Shown here: positions 1 through 9,737 of the stretch, one piece after another
Numbering within the stretch: the stretch's first letter is position 1
Layout: the number at the start of each line of letters is the position of its first letter
Source: Pararhizobium mangrovi
GTDB taxonomy: Bacteria; Pseudomonadota; Alphaproteobacteria; Rhizobiales; Rhizobiaceae
NCBI RefSeq assembly: GCF_006516965.1
Contig: NZ_VHLH01000004.1
Coordinates: 124,001 to 188,000 of the forward strand
Length of the DNA: 64,000 nt
Direction: 5' to 3'
Program-made: the position numbers and the translations under genes
The notes under the pieces: model-generated
What the model was told of the DNA's origin: nothing
What the model saw: the letters and a program-made list of their open reading frames with translations, nothing else
The model's database searches: none

Positions 1-1
1 G

Positions 2-2641
2 CGCCAGGCCATGCGCTTCCTCGGTTCGCACTTCGTGCTCGGCGAGACCATCAAGGATGCGCTCGGCAAGGCTTTGAAGAACGAAGCGCGCGGTTATCGA
101 CACTCCTTCGACATGCTGGGCGAGGGCGCACGCACGCACGAGGACGCCCGCCAGTACCGGCAAGCCTATGCCGACGCGATCGAGGCGATCGGCAAGGCTG
201 CCGACAGGGCCGAGGGCAATGCGGGGCTGCCGGACCGCATGGGCATTTCCGTCAAGCTCTCCGCGCTGCACCCGCGCTACCTCGCGACCCATCGCGAGGA
301 GGTGCTGAGGGAACTCGTGCCCGACCTGCTCGCGCTCGCGCAGAAGGCGAGGGCGCATGACCTGAACTTCACCGTCGATGCCGAGGAGGCCGACCGGCTC
401 GAACTCTCGCTCGAGGTGATCGAGCGTGTCTTCGCCGATCCTTCGCTCGCAGGCTGGGAAGGCTTCGGACTGGCGATCCAGGCCTACCAGAAGCGCGCGC
501 CGGCCGTCGTCGACCACGTCGCGGCGCTCTGTCGTGCCCACGATCGCCGCATGATGGTGCGCCTCGTGAAGGGCGCCTACTGGGATACGGAGATCAAGCG
601 GGCGCAGGAGCGCGGCCTCGACGATTACCCGGTCTTTACGCGCAAGGCGGCCACCGATCTCTGCTACCTCGCATGCGCGAAGAAGATGCTCGAACAGCGC
701 GAATGCCTCTTCCCGCAGTTCGCCACGCACAACGCGCTGACGGTCGCGACGATCTTCGAGATGGCCGGCGACGATCGGTCCGGCTTCGAGTTCCAGCGCC
801 TGCACGGCATGGGCGAGGCGCTCTACGAAGACCTGATGAAGAGCAACGACCGCGTGCCCTGCCGCATCTACGCGCCGGTCGGCGGCTATCGCGACCTGCT
901 CGCCTATCTCGTCCGCCGCCTTCTCGAAAACGGCGCCAATTCCTCCTTCGTCGCGGTTGCGGGAGACCGGGACGTGCCGGTCGAGACGCTGCTCGAACGG
1001 CCGGCGGACAAGCTCGATCTTTCGGCGGCCGACGGCGGACGCCATCCGCGCATTCCGTTTCCGCGCGATATCTACGGTGCGCGCAGGAACAGCGCGGGCC
1101 TCGAGTTCGGTGACCGCCGGCAGCTGTCCGCACTGGTCGAAGGAATGGGAAAGGCACCGGTCTCCGTCGATGCCGTGCCGCTTCATCCGGGCGCAACAAC
1201 GCGCGGGAACGAACGGAAGGCCGTCTCGCCCGCCGACCACGACCGTGTCCTCGGCAGCGTGCGCTTTTCCGATGTCGACGACGTCGATGCCGTCGTGCGC
1301 AGCGCGCAGGACGGCTTCACGCGCTGGTCGCGTCGGCCGGTCGAGGAACGCGCGGCCGTTCTCGAACGGATCGGCGACCTGTTCGAGGAAAACCGCGACC
1401 GGCTGATGGCGCTGCTTTCCCACGAGGCGGGCAAGACGCTCGACGACGGGTTGGCGGAACTGCGCGAGGCGACGGACTTTTGCCGCTACTACGCGCATCA
1501 GGCGCGCGCCACTTTCGGTGAGGTTCGGCGCATGCCGGGACCGACGGGCGAGGACAATCGTTACGGCTGGCGCGGTCGCGGCGTGTTCGTGTGCATCTCG
1601 CCCTGGAACTTCCCAATGGCGATCTTCACCGGCCAGATCGCCGCCGCGCTCGTCTCGGGCAATGCGGTGATCGCCAAGCCTGCCGAACAGACGCCCCTGA
1701 TCGCCTACGAGATCGTCCGACTGATGCATCGGGCGGGCGTGCCGGAGGATGCGCTCGCCTATATGCCGGGCGAGGGCGATGTCGGTGCGGCACTGACGGC
1801 CCACCCCGCGATCGCCGGCGTCGCCTTTACCGGATCCATCGAGACCGCGCACGCGATCAATCGCGCGCTTGCGGCCAAGGATGGGCCGATCGCGCCGCTG
1901 ATCGCCGAAACCGGCGGGCTGAACGCGATGGTCGTCGACGCGACGGCGTTACCCGAGCAGGTTGCCGACGACGTGGTCATGTCCGCCTTTCGCTCCGTCG
2001 GTCAGCGCTGCTCCGCACTTCGGCTGCTCTTCCTGCAGGAAGACGTCGCCGATCGTATGCTCGCGATGATCGAAGGTGCGGCAAGGGCACTGAAGAACGG
2101 AGATCCGGCCGATCCCGCGACCGACATCGGCCCGGTGATCGACGCCGGCCAGCAGGCGATGCTCGGCGAACACATCGCCGCCATGCGGAGGCGCCAGCAC
2201 GTGCGCTACGCCGGCGAAGCACCGAAGACGGGTACGTTCTTCGCACCGCACATCGTCGAACTCGACAGCGCCGCCGCGCTCGACAAGGAGGTCTTCGGTC
2301 CGATCCTCCACGTCGTGCGATGGAAGGCGAACGATCTGCCGGCCGTTCTCGATGCCATCGACGCCAAGGGCTACGGCCTGACGCTCGGTATCCACAGCCG
2401 CATCGAGGCGACCGCGAAGGCGATCGCCGAGCGCCTCGACGTCGGCAACGTCTACGTCAACCGCAACATGATCGGCGCCGTCGTCGGCACGCAGCCCTTC
2501 GGCGGAACCGGTTTGTCGGGCACCGGCTTCAAGGCGGGCGGACCGCACTACCTCACGCGATTCGCGCAGGAACAGGTCGTCTCGATCAACACGGCCGCCG
2601 CCGGCGGAAATGCGAGTCTGATCGCCATGGGCGAGGGGTGA
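2..2641 (+). CDS. putA: Bifunctional proline dehydrogenase / glutamate-semialdehyde dehydrogenase PutA, 5' part missing
   Basis: PutA oxidises proline to pyrroline-5-carboxylate on FAD and then oxidises glutamate semialdehyde to glutamate with NAD. The reading frame is open at the left edge, so the N-terminal DNA-binding or dimerisation part of this roughly 1,200-residue family lies outside the window. About 880 residues are visible. The proline dehydrogenase barrel comes first, with the [16 protein letters not shown] block and the C-terminal [13 protein letters not shown] block. The aldehyde dehydrogenase domain follows, with [16 protein letters not shown], the general-base region ETGGLNAM, and the nucleophilic Cys in GQRCSALR (codon 2009-2011). 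The protein ends soon after the GGTGLSGTG motif, as short-tailed PutA proteins do. The annotated start inside the window (position 11) is not the true start. Confidence 0.96.
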   Translation, partial: RQAMRFLGSHFVLGETIKDALGKALKNEARGYRHSFDMLGEGARTHEDARQYRQAYADAIEAIGKAADRAEGNAGLPDRMGISVKLSALHPRYLATHREEVLRELVPDLLALAQKARAHDLNFTVDAEEADRLELSLEVIERVFADPSLAGWEGFGLAIQAYQKRAPAVVDHVAALCRAHDRRMMVRLVKGAYWDTEIKRAQERGLDDYPVFTRKAATDLCYLACAKKMLEQRECLFPQFATHNALTVATIFEMAGDDRSGFEFQRLHGMGEALYEDLMKSNDRVPCRIYAPVGGYRDLLAYLVRRLLENGANSSFVAVAGDRDVPVETLLERPADKLDLSAADGGRHPRIPFPRDIYGARRNSAGLEFGDRRQLSALVEGMGKAPVSVDAVPLHPGATTRGNERKAVSPADHDRVLGSVRFSDVDDVDAVVRSAQDGFTRWSRRPVEERAAVLERIGDLFEENRDRLMALLSHEAGKTLDDGLAELREATDFCRYYAHQARATFGEVRRMPGPTGEDNRYGWRGRGVFVCISPWNFPMAIFTGQIAAALVSGNAVIAKPAEQTPLIAYEIVRLMHRAGVPEDALAYMPGEGDVGAALTAHPAIAGVAFTGSIETAHAINRALAAKDGPIAPLIAETGGLNAMVVDATALPEQVADDVVMSAFRSVGQRCSALRLLFLQEDVADRMLAMIEGAARALKNGDPADPATDIGPVIDAGQQAMLGEHIAAMRRRQHVRYAGEAPKTGTFFAPHIVELDSAAALDKEVFGPILHVVRWKANDLPAVLDAIDAKGYGLTLGIHSRIEATAKAIAERLDVGNVYVNRNMIGAVVGTQPFGGTGLSGTGFKAGGPHYLTRFAQEQVVSINTAAAGGNASLIAMGEG

Positions 2642-2695
2642 AACGATGCCATGGGCGAAGGGTAGAACGACGCTGCGGGCGAGGAGTGAGATCAC
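2624..2695. repeat. Three imperfect 24-bp tandem units across the putA stop codon
   Basis: Three 24-bp units run end to end (2624-2647, 2648-2671, 2672-2695), built on the pattern gccatgggcgaggggtgaaa. Unit 1 contains the real putA TGA. Unit 2 has TAG and unit 3 has TGA at the equivalent place. This is seen directly in the sequence. It suggests local duplication of the gene's last codons, with unit 3 the most diverged. Confidence 0.7.
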
Positions 2696-2758
2696 GGCCG
2701 GCCATGCGGCGTTGCCGAACGTGGACAAAACGCCATATGGTTTCGATGGATAACGAAG

Positions 2759-2779
2759 GGCCGCATCACGTGCGGCCCA
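2759..2779. terminator. Perfect 8-bp hairpin downstream of putA
   Basis: The sequence gggccgca-tcacg-tgcggccc forms a perfect 8-bp stem with a 5-nt loop about 120 bp after putA. No T-run follows on either strand, so it may be a factor-assisted terminator or an mRNA 3'-end structure. No coding sequence is supported between 2642 and 2842. Confidence 0.4.
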
Positions 2780-2842
2780 TGTCGATCGGACTGGCTTTCG
2801 GTTCGGGAAGGGACAAGCGGGGGTCCGTCGACGTCGAACATC

Positions 2843-4300
2843 ATGCAAGCATTTGGTCCGGTCCTATATTTTCGCGGCGTCGAAGGCGATGCCTGGCGCC
2901 TTTCGGCGCTGGTTGGAATTCCCGAAGGGGAAGAACCCGCCTTACTTTCCGCTGACGATGCCGAACCGGTTTCGCCAACGTTCCTGGCGCGCCGACGCGG
3001 CCTGAAGCTCTGGCGCTACGACTTCACCTTCGTCGTCACGGACGAGCCGGCTGTCCATCGCTACGCGATCGGCGAGCGCAGCTTTACGGTGCATCTTCCG
3101 GCGGCTTCGGCGGCCGATCTGCGGCTCGCCTTCACCGCGTGCAACGGGCAGGAGGCCGGCAATGTCTGGCCGACCTCGCGCGAGCGTAACGCCAACTGGC
3201 TCGATCTTGCGGAAGTCCATCGCGAACGGCCGTTCCATCTTCTTCTCCAGGGTGGCGATCAGCTCTATGCGGACGCGATCTGGGAGGAGGTGCCGGTTCT
3301 CAAGCGCTGGCAGGGCGAACGCTGGCCGCGCCGGCGCGACGAACCCTTCACCGACGAGATGGCACGCGCGACTGCGGACGCCTATTTCGATTCCTATTGC
3401 TGGCTCTGGGCGCAGCCGGAACTCGCGCCGTTGCTCGCCGAGATCCCGTCCTTGATGATGTGGGACGATCACGACATCTTCGACGGCTGGGGAAGCTACG
3501 GGCCGGAATGGCAGGAAAGTGCCGTATTCCAGGGCGTGTGGTCGGCCGCGCGCGAAGCCTTCTGCCTCTTCCAGCTCGCCATCGAACCGTCCTGCGGCAC
3601 GAACGAAAGCGGGCACGGTGCGCAGCATTTCGGCTGGTCGCATATCGTCGGCGACGTCGGCATCCTGGCGCCGGACCTGCGCTCGCAGCGCTCGCGCACG
3701 CGCATCCTCAGCGACGAGCAACGCCGTGACCTGACCGCCGCACTCGAACGCATGGGCGGCTGCCGCCAGATCTTCCTCATCAGTACAGTGCCGCTCGTCA
3801 ATGTCCGGCTCGGCCTGCTGGAACGCTTCTTCGACTGGTTCCCGGGACATCAGACGTGGCAGGACGACCTGATCGACCAATGGCCGAGCGTGCACCACCG
3901 GCGCGAATGGGCCGACCTGCTGCGCGAGCTCACCGATTTCTCGGCCCGCACGGGTGCGCGGATCGTCACGCTTTCGGGCGAAATCCACCTCGGAGCCTTC
4001 GGCCGCATCAGCCGTGGCGATACGCGCATCGTCCAGCTGACGGCATCCGGCATCGTCCATCCGCCGCCCGACGCATTCGGCGTACGCGGCCTCGAATGGG
4101 CAAGCCGCGGCGTCCAGCGGTTGAAGCCGGATATCTCGGTGACGTTCCTGCCTATGCCCGGAACCGACCGCCTCTATCTGCGCGAACGCAACTGGCTGGA
4201 GATCGATCGTTCACGGGACGCGGTTCAGGCGACCTGGCACAGCGAGGCGCCGAACGGCGGACGCCATACCTTCGAGACGGACGTGTGGAGCGATACGTGA
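2843..4300 (+). CDS. PhoD-like metallophosphatase family protein
   Basis: This 485-residue protein belongs to the PhoD-like (alkaline phosphatase D related) calcineurin-type phosphatases. The metal-binding blocks are visible in order: LQGGDQLYADAIWE near residue 135, MMWDDHDIFDGWGSYGPEW near residue 205, and LSGEIHLGAFG near residue 375. No signal peptide is apparent, so it is probably cytoplasmic, unlike secreted PhoD. The N-terminus (GPVLYFRGVEGDAWRLSALV) resembles the beta-sandwich start of rhizobial relatives, which supports the ATG used, although no clear ribosome-binding site precedes it. The substrate is unknown. It converges on the extensin-like gene with a 21-bp gap. Confidence 0.8.
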   Translation: MQAFGPVLYFRGVEGDAWRLSALVGIPEGEEPALLSADDAEPVSPTFLARRRGLKLWRYDFTFVVTDEPAVHRYAIGERSFTVHLPAASAADLRLAFTACNGQEAGNVWPTSRERNANWLDLAEVHRERPFHLLLQGGDQLYADAIWEEVPVLKRWQGERWPRRRDEPFTDEMARATADAYFDSYCWLWAQPELAPLLAEIPSLMMWDDHDIFDGWGSYGPEWQESAVFQGVWSAAREAFCLFQLAIEPSCGTNESGHGAQHFGWSHIVGDVGILAPDLRSQRSRTRILSDEQRRDLTAALERMGGCRQIFLISTVPLVNVRLGLLERFFDWFPGHQTWQDDLIDQWPSVHHRREWADLLRELTDFSARTGARIVTLSGEIHLGAFGRISRGDTRIVQLTASGIVHPPPDAFGVRGLEWASRGVQRLKPDISVTFLPMPGTDRLYLRERNWLEIDRSRDAVQATWHSEAPNGGRHTFETDVWSDT

Positions 4301-4321
4301 TAGGCGGTCCGGCGCGGCGCC

Positions 4322-5314
4322 TTACTGGCAGAGGCGGAAACCGCCGTGCCGTTCGATAACGTCCATATGCAGATTGTCCTGATGCGCGGCGTCCGCCTGC
4401 GGGCCGAGTACCGTCGTGAAATAGAGGCAGGCGCCGGCGATCACGGCGCGCTGGAACCCCTCTTCGATCTTGCCGGTGCGATGGCGCGGTTCGATCGAAA
4501 GCGGCGGATGATTCGTGAAGTTGAAGGTGACGATGTCGACGGCATCGCCGAACGCGTGCTGGCTGATCTTGGCATCGGGAATATGGTTGCGGTGTCGGCA
4601 GACATAGGCCGACCCGTGTGAGAGCCCGTTCAGCTCCACGCCGTCTCCGAGTTCTTCGGCTGCCGGCTCGACGACGCGCTTCGTCCATCGCGCCAGCGCC
4701 AGCGCCGTCTGGCAGCGCATCTCGTTTTCCGGCTTGAGCGATATGCCCGGCTGGATTTCGCTGACGGAGATCGGCGCCTCCATGCCGCAGCGTCCCTCGT
4801 CGTTGACCGCCGGCTGCTTCTGGTAGGCGACGCCGAGTTCGTTCAGCTGATGATAGCAGGCTGCAAGCAGCTTCGGATCTTCGTGGACCCCTGCGGAGCG
4901 CGGCTCGGGCAGGGCGTCCTCGTCCGTTCCGCTGTTTTCCGTATCGGCGTCGTCCTTCTCGGGTTCGTCCGATGCTCCACGATCGCCGGGCAGCGGCTTG
5001 CCTTCGGACGGAGCGGTGCTTTTCCCCGGCGGGAGCGGCGGCGGCGTAGGACGCTTCTCCGGTGTCGGAACGGCCTCGTCGCCGTCCGGTACGGGTGGGC
5101 CTGCGTCTTCTTTGCCGGTCTTGCTGTCCCCTGCGCTGGAGTCCGGCGGCTCGTCCTTCTCCTTTTTTGCCGACGTCTCGGCATTCCCGGCCGTTGCGGA
5201 CGGTTCGGGCTTGGCTTTCGGCACGGGAGTGCCGGAGGTTTCGGCCGCGTGTGCCGGTAGAGCGAGGAGGAGGGCGATCAGGCCTGCACTGATCCGTTCG
5301 CGCGCACAACGCAT
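4322..5314 (-). CDS. Secreted extensin-like C-terminal domain protein
   Basis: The protein has 330 residues. The start at 5314 gives a clean signal peptide (MRCARERISAGLIALLLALPAHA) and has AAAGGAA 8 nt upstream; a longer frame back to 5458 lacks such a signal. A long Pro/Glu/Asp/Lys-rich linker follows, and the last 180 residues form the extensin-like C-terminal domain. That domain carries the family's conserved Cys residues (CYHQLNELGV, GRCGMEAPI, MRCQTALALARW, YVCRHRN, GGFRLCQ) and a SQHAFGDAVDI block that resembles zinc peptidase motifs. The family is annotated from extensin similarity, and the enzymatic role is not established. Cell-envelope work such as peptidoglycan binding or cleavage is an inference. 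Confidence 0.85.
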   Translation of the reverse strand: MRCARERISAGLIALLLALPAHAAETSGTPVPKAKPEPSATAGNAETSAKKEKDEPPDSSAGDSKTGKEDAGPPVPDGDEAVPTPEKRPTPPPLPPGKSTAPSEGKPLPGDRGASDEPEKDDADTENSGTDEDALPEPRSAGVHEDPKLLAACYHQLNELGVAYQKQPAVNDEGRCGMEAPISVSEIQPGISLKPENEMRCQTALALARWTKRVVEPAAEELGDGVELNGLSHGSAYVCRHRNHIPDAKISQHAFGDAVDIVTFNFTNHPPLSIEPRHRTGKIEEGFQRAVIAGACLYFTTVLGPQADAAHQDNLHMDVIERHGGFRLCQ

Positions 5315-5365
5315 CGCATGTTCCTTTCGCAAGCGGCACGACGTTATCGCCATGCGGCTTGCATC

Positions 5366-5394
5366 TTGCACTCGCCCCCATGTCGAGCTAACAA
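5366..5394 (+). promoter_or_regulatory. Candidate sigma-70-type promoter of trpL-trpE(G)
   Basis: A TTGCAC box at 5366-5371 and TAACAA at 5389-5394, 17 bp apart, lie immediately upstream of the leader peptide ATG at 5402. With this spacing the predicted transcription start falls at or next to that ATG. This would make the leader mRNA leaderless, as described for Sinorhizobium meliloti trpL. The -10 box is a weak match, so the assignment is inferential. Confidence 0.45.
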
Positions 5395-5401
5395 CGAAAA
5401 T

Positions 5402-5446
5402 ATGAACGGAATGCGCATCAATGCAATCTGGTGGTGGGCTCGCTAA
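5402..5446 (+). CDS. trpL: trp operon leader peptide TrpL with three tandem Trp codons
   Basis: The ORF encodes [14 protein letters not shown] followed by TAA. It has the same length (14 aa) and the same WWWAR ending as the rhizobial leader peptide peTrpL, and it sits just upstream of an attenuator and trpE(G). Ribosome stalling at the three TGG codons (5429-5437) under low charged tRNA-Trp would favour the antiterminator. In S. meliloti the released leader RNA and peptide also have trans-acting roles; whether that holds here is unknown. An in-frame internal ATG at 5411 is a less likely start. Confidence 0.93.
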   Translation: MNGMRINAIWWWAR

Positions 5447-5483
5447 CGGCGGCCGCAACCAGTCACGTTCAAGAGAACCGACG

Positions 5484-5515
5484 AGCCGCCCTGGAGTTCC
5501 CCGGCGGCTTTTTTG
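5484..5515 (+). terminator. trp attenuator: intrinsic terminator with competing antiterminator
   Basis: The stem agccgcc (5484-5490) pairs with ggcggct (5503-5509) and is followed by a run of six T, which makes a typical Rho-independent terminator. The GGCGGC at 5449-5454, just after the leader stop codon, can pair instead with GCCGCC (5485-5490) to form an antiterminator. This is the layout of Trp-codon-controlled attenuation upstream of trpE(G). Confidence 0.88.
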
Positions 5516-5577
5516 TTCCTGCTGCCGGCATGTTCGTCCGGGTGGACCGATCGAGGGCCGAGATGATGGAGCAGGCT

Positions 5578-7746
5578 ATGGCAGGCGAAACTTTCCAGAC
5601 GCGCGGCGGCGTGCAAATCCGGCGGGAACGCCAGACGGTCGACTACGCCTCGGCGATCGAAGGCGCGATCGGGGCGCTCGATACGCGTCGCGGTGCCGTC
5701 TTTTCCTCGAACTACGAATATCCCGGCCGATACACCCGCTGGGACGTCGCCGTCGTCGGCCCGCCGCTCGGCATCGTCGCGAAGGGGCGCACGATGCGCG
5801 TCGAGGCCTATAACGGGCGCGGAGAGGCATTGCTCCTGATGATCGCCGGCAGGCTGGAAGGCGAGCCGGACGTTACCTGCGGCGAATGGACGGCACGCAC
5901 CCTCGATCTCGTGGTCGGCGAGCCGGAGCGCATCGTCAGCGAGGAGGAGCGCTCGCGTGCGCCGAGCGCATTCAGCGTCCTGCGGGCGATCCGCGACCTC
6001 TTCTACAGCGACGCCGACACCAATCTCGGCCTCTACGGTGCCTTCGGCTACGATCTCGCCTTCCAGTTCGACGCCGTCGAGAAGGTGCTCGAACGGCCCG
6101 AAAGCCAGCGCGACCTCGTGCTCTACCTGCCGGACGCGATCACCGTCGTCGATCACTACACCGCCTCCGCCTGGAACGATCGCTACACGTTCACCATGGG
6201 AGAGGCGACCACCGAAGGTCGCGATGACGGCGTCGCGGAGGATCCCTTCGTTCGAAGCGACCGCGTGCCGCCGCGTTCGGATCACCGTCCCGGCGAATAT
6301 GCGGGGCTCGTGGAGCGCGCGAAGGAGCGCTTTCGCCGCGGCGATCTCTTCGAGGTCGTGCCGGGACAGATGTTCATGGAACGCTGCGAAAGCGCGCCCT
6401 CTGCGATCGCCCGGCGTCTGAAGGCGATCAACCCGTCGCCCTATTCCTTCTTCATCAATCTCGGCGAACAGGAATACCTGATCGGCGCCTCGCCGGAGAT
6501 GTTCGTCCGCGTCAACGGGCGGCGCGTGGAGACCTGCCCGATCTCCGGCACCATCAAGCGCGGACACGACGCCATCTCCGACTCCGAGCAGATCCTGAAG
6601 CTCTTGAATTCGAGCAAGGACGAGTCGGAACTGACCATGTGCTCCGATGTCGACCGCAACGACAAGAGCCGCGTCTGCGAGCCGGGTTCGGTGAAGCTGA
6701 TCGGCCGGCGGCAGATCGAGATGTATTCGCGGCTGATCCACACCGTCGACCACATCGAAGGCCGGTTGCGCGAGGGCATGGACGCCTTCGACGCTTTCCT
6801 GAGCCACGCCTGGGCGGTCACCGTCACCGGCGCGCCGAAGCTGTGGGCGATGCGCTTCATCGAGAAGAACGAAAAGAGCCCGCGTGCCTGGTACGGCGGT
6901 GCCGTCGGCATGGTCAACTTCAACGGCGACATGAACACCGGCCTGACGCTTCGCACCATCCGCATCAAGGACGGCATCGCCGAAGTCCGCGCCGGCGCGA
7001 CGTTGCTCCACGATTCCGTTCCCGAGGACGAGGAAGCCGAGACGGAACTGAAGGCCTCGGCCATGCTCGCCGCCATCCGCGACGCCGCCAGGGGCAATGC
7101 GCCCGATACAGTGCGCGAGACGGCACGCGTCGGCGAGGGATGCTCGATCCTCCTCGTCGACCATGAAGATTCCTTCGTCCACACGCTCGCCAACTATTTC
7201 CGTCAGACGGGGGCTTCCGTTTCCACCGTACGCACGCCGGTCGACGAAGCGGTCTTCGACCGGCTCGCGCCCGATCTCGTCGTCCTTTCACCCGGACCCG
7301 GCACGCCGGGAGACTTCGACTGCGCGGCGACGATCGCCAAGGCACGGGCGCGCGATCTGCCGGTCTTCGGCGTGTGTCTCGGCCTGCAGGCGATCGCCGA
7401 AGCCTATGGCGGACGTCTCGGCCAGCTCGACGAGCCGATGCACGGCAAGCCCTCGCGCGTACGCGTCGAGCATGCCGGCACGGTGTTTTCCGGTCTTCCG
7501 GAGGAGATCACGGTGGGGCGTTACCACTCGATCTTCGCCGATCCGGACCGATTGCCCGCAGAACTTCGCGTAACGGCGAGAAGCGAGGACGGTGTCGTCA
7601 TGGCGATCGAGCATGCGAGCGAACCGGTCGCCGCCGTCCAGTTCCACCCCGAATCGATCATGTCGCTCGGCGGTGGTGCCGGCATGCGCATGATCGAGAA
7701 CGTCGTCGCCCACCTTCGCCGGCGTGCCCGCGAGCGCGCGGCATGA
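5578..7746 (+). CDS. trpE(G): Fused anthranilate synthase TrpE(G)
   Basis: This protein converts chorismate and glutamine to anthranilate, the first step of tryptophan synthesis. From the start at 5578 (GGAG 6 nt upstream) it has 722 residues, close to the 729 of S. meliloti TrpE(G). The open frame runs back to 5431 through the leader but has no homology there. The TrpE part carries the feedback-type motif NPSPYSFF (near residue 285), the [10 protein letters not shown] block and the chorismate-site GAPKLWAMR region. The C-terminal class I glutamine amidotransferase has GVCLGLQAI with nucleophile Cys600 and a FHPE motif near residue 690. The single-chain fusion is typical of rhizobia. It is regulated by the trpL attenuator upstream. 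Confidence 0.97.
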   Translation: MAGETFQTRGGVQIRRERQTVDYASAIEGAIGALDTRRGAVFSSNYEYPGRYTRWDVAVVGPPLGIVAKGRTMRVEAYNGRGEALLLMIAGRLEGEPDVTCGEWTARTLDLVVGEPERIVSEEERSRAPSAFSVLRAIRDLFYSDADTNLGLYGAFGYDLAFQFDAVEKVLERPESQRDLVLYLPDAITVVDHYTASAWNDRYTFTMGEATTEGRDDGVAEDPFVRSDRVPPRSDHRPGEYAGLVERAKERFRRGDLFEVVPGQMFMERCESAPSAIARRLKAINPSPYSFFINLGEQEYLIGASPEMFVRVNGRRVETCPISGTIKRGHDAISDSEQILKLLNSSKDESELTMCSDVDRNDKSRVCEPGSVKLIGRRQIEMYSRLIHTVDHIEGRLREGMDAFDAFLSHAWAVTVTGAPKLWAMRFIEKNEKSPRAWYGGAVGMVNFNGDMNTGLTLRTIRIKDGIAEVRAGATLLHDSVPEDEEAETELKASAMLAAIRDAARGNAPDTVRETARVGEGCSILLVDHEDSFVHTLANYFRQTGASVSTVRTPVDEAVFDRLAPDLVVLSPGPGTPGDFDCAATIAKARARDLPVFGVCLGLQAIAEAYGGRLGQLDEPMHGKPSRVRVEHAGTVFSGLPEEITVGRYHSIFADPDRLPAELRVTARSEDGVVMAIEHASEPVAAVQFHPESIMSLGGGAGMRMIENVVAHLRRRARERAA

Positions 7747-7780
7747 CGGCGTCTTTTCGGTCCAGCGAGATCCTCTACGC

Positions 7781-8710
7781 ATGAACGGGAATTCGGGCGG
7801 TGGCACACGGCCCCCGCGGCATTCGCGCATGGTGGAGCGCCTCGCGCTCTACTCCATCCCGATCGCACTCGTCGTACTTGCGCTCAAGGTGCTTGCGTGG
7901 CGGCTGACGGGCTCGGTCGCGCTTTTTTCCGACGCGCTCGAGACGATTGTCAACGTCGTCGCCGCGACGGCCGCCTACGCCGCGGTGCGCTACAGCCGCA
8001 AGCCGGCCGATGCCGGCCACCATTTCGGGCATTACAAGGCGGAGTACGTCTCGGCCGTCCTCGAAGGCGTGCTGATCGTCGTCGCGGCACTCCTTATCGC
8101 GCGCGAGGCGCTGGCCGACATCACGTCGCCGGCGATGCCCGGCACGCCGTGGCTCGGCCTTGCGATCAACGCTTTCGGCGGGATCATCAACGCCGTTTGG
8201 GCGATGACGCTGATCCGGCTCGGTACCAAACACAATTCACCGGCCGTCGTCGCCGACGGACGCCACCTCTACACGGACGTTCTGACCTCCATCGGCGTCA
8301 TCGTCGGGTTGGCGCTCGCGGTGACGACGGGATGGGCGGTGCTCGATCCGCTGCTTGCGTTGATCGTGGCGGTCAACATCGTCTGGGAAGGCTGGCGCGT
8401 CATCTCGTCTTCGCTGAACGGCCTGATGGACCAGGCGATGGATCCCGGCGATATCGACGAACTCAAGACGATCATCGCCGACCATGCGGAGGGTTCGCTC
8501 GGCGTGCACGACCTGAAGACCCGGGTTGCGGGTCCTGCGACCTTCATCGATTTTCACATGGTCGCGCCGAGGCACATGAGCGTCGCCGAAGCGCACGCCA
8601 TCTGCGACCGGCTCGAGAACGCCATCAAGGCCTTCGTGCCGGGGGCTTCGATTGCCATCCACATCGAACCGCGCGGCGAAGCGGAGCACGGCATCCGGGT
8701 ACGGCTTTGA
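7781..8710 (+). CDS. Cation diffusion facilitator family transporter
   Basis: This is a 309-residue CDF antiporter that should export divalent metals such as Zn, Fe, Co or Mn in exchange for protons. About six membrane segments fill the first 200 residues. Metal-site motifs are visible: SDALETIVNV in the second helix, HHFGHYKAEYVSAVLEG between helices 2 and 3, and DGRHLYTDVLTS in the fifth. A C-terminal cytoplasmic domain follows (HDLKTRVAGPATFIDFHMVAP). The ATG at 7781 is chosen over an upstream ATG at 7724 that lies inside trpE(G). Metal specificity cannot be read from the sequence. Confidence 0.9.
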   Translation: MNGNSGGGTRPPRHSRMVERLALYSIPIALVVLALKVLAWRLTGSVALFSDALETIVNVVAATAAYAAVRYSRKPADAGHHFGHYKAEYVSAVLEGVLIVVAALLIAREALADITSPAMPGTPWLGLAINAFGGIINAVWAMTLIRLGTKHNSPAVVADGRHLYTDVLTSIGVIVGLALAVTTGWAVLDPLLALIVAVNIVWEGWRVISSSLNGLMDQAMDPGDIDELKTIIADHAEGSLGVHDLKTRVAGPATFIDFHMVAPRHMSVAEAHAICDRLENAIKAFVPGASIAIHIEPRGEAEHGIRVRL

Positions 8711-8773
8711 GCCTTGCGCGGCAGGGAACGAACGCGGCCGCGGATCACCATCGCCGAGCGAAACCGTTGCACC

Positions 8774-9481
8774 TTAATCTCTTAGAACCAGAACGTCCCG
8801 GTTCATGCGGATCGAAGTCAGCGTGCCGAGAAAGTTCATGCCGAGCAGGCTCTGTGTGAGCGTGCCGGGTGCAGAAACGCTTGCATCGATGTCGTGGCGG
8901 CGGATCGGACCGAGCGAGATGGTGCCGATCGTGATCGGTGCTGCCTTCGCCTTGCCGTTTGCGGTCTGGATCGCCTGCGAAAAGTCGAGCGAACGGGTAT
9001 CGATCCCGATGCGGCGTGCATCGCTGTAGGACAGCATGATTCGGCTCGCACCGGTGTCGATCAGGAAGTGCAGCCAATGCCCATCGACATCGGCCGTGGT
9101 TTCGAAATGTCCGTTCTCCGTCGTGTGGAGAACGACTTCGGCAGCGCCGTTGAGGCTCGTGCGGGTGATGGGCATGCCGGGAATGAGACCGGCCGTCAGC
9201 CGCGCACCGACGCTCTGCAGATCGTAACGGTAGAGATAGGCGGTCGAGAGTGCGAGCAGTGCCACCGCCCAGATGGCGAGATGGCGCACGATCTCGCCGA
9301 ACCGGCCGGAACTGACGATACCGGCGGCAAGCACCGCCGCCCATGCCGATAGCGCCACCACGGCCGCGAAGGCATCGTCGCGGATTCCGAACACCGTGCC
9401 GCTTTCGTGGTTGGCGAGAAGGAGCACGAGTGCCGCGCCGATAAGCGCCATGAGAACCGGGAAGAGAATGCCGCGATGCAT
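8774..9481 (-). CDS. Membrane-anchored retropepsin-like aspartic protease (TIGR02281 type)
   Basis: The 235-residue protein has three or four hydrophobic segments in the first 90 residues, followed by a clan AA (retroviral-type) aspartic protease domain. The catalytic motif LIDTGASRIMLSYSDARRIG is present, as is the second strand signature LLGMNFLGTL near the C-terminus. Such proteins act as homodimers in the periplasm, and their substrates are unknown. It is the last gene of a minus-strand group cobS, DUF1289, protease, with gaps of 7 and 6 bp. This order is conserved in rhizobia, but the functional link with cobS is unclear. Confidence 0.88.
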   Translation of the reverse strand: MHRGILFPVLMALIGAALVLLLANHESGTVFGIRDDAFAAVVALSAWAAVLAAGIVSSGRFGEIVRHLAIWAVALLALSTAYLYRYDLQSVGARLTAGLIPGMPITRTSLNGAAEVVLHTTENGHFETTADVDGHWLHFLIDTGASRIMLSYSDARRIGIDTRSLDFSQAIQTANGKAKAAPITIGTISLGPIRRHDIDASVSAPGTLTQSLLGMNFLGTLTSIRMNRDVLVLRD

Positions 9482-9487
9482 GGTCGC

Positions 9488-9730
9488 TCAACACTCCTTT
9501 CCGGCCGCGTTGAACGGGACCTCGGTCGCCCTGCGGTCCGGCAACTCCAGCATGATGCGGTGGCGTTCGCCGGCGGTCATGGTCGACCAGCCGGCGATCT
9601 CGTCGATCGTTCGACGGCAGCCGCTGCACAGGCCGTCCTCGGCCGCGATGCGGCAGACGCCGGTGCAGGGACTTTCGACCGCCGTCGTTCCCTTTACGGC
9701 AGGTTCGGGTGAAACGGACTTCGCGCTCAT
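9488..9730 (-). CDS. DUF1289 small Cys-rich protein
   Basis: This 80-residue protein has the DUF1289 core SPCTGVCRIAAEDGLCSGCRRT, with four Cys suited to binding one metal or Fe-S cluster, then the IAGWSTMTAGERHRIM helix. The function of the family is unknown. It lies between cobS and the aspartic protease gene in a tight operon. Confidence 0.88.
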   Translation of the reverse strand: MSAKSVSPEPAVKGTTAVESPCTGVCRIAAEDGLCSGCRRTIDEIAGWSTMTAGERHRIMLELPDRRATEVPFNAAGKEC

Positions 9731-9737
9731 CGCCGCC

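Noticed and set aside
5443-7182. 579-codon open frame on the minus strand across trpE(G)
   Set aside because: It is antisense to a well-identified gene. The translation is Gly/Arg/Asp-rich without family features, which is usual for the opposite strand of GC-rich genes.
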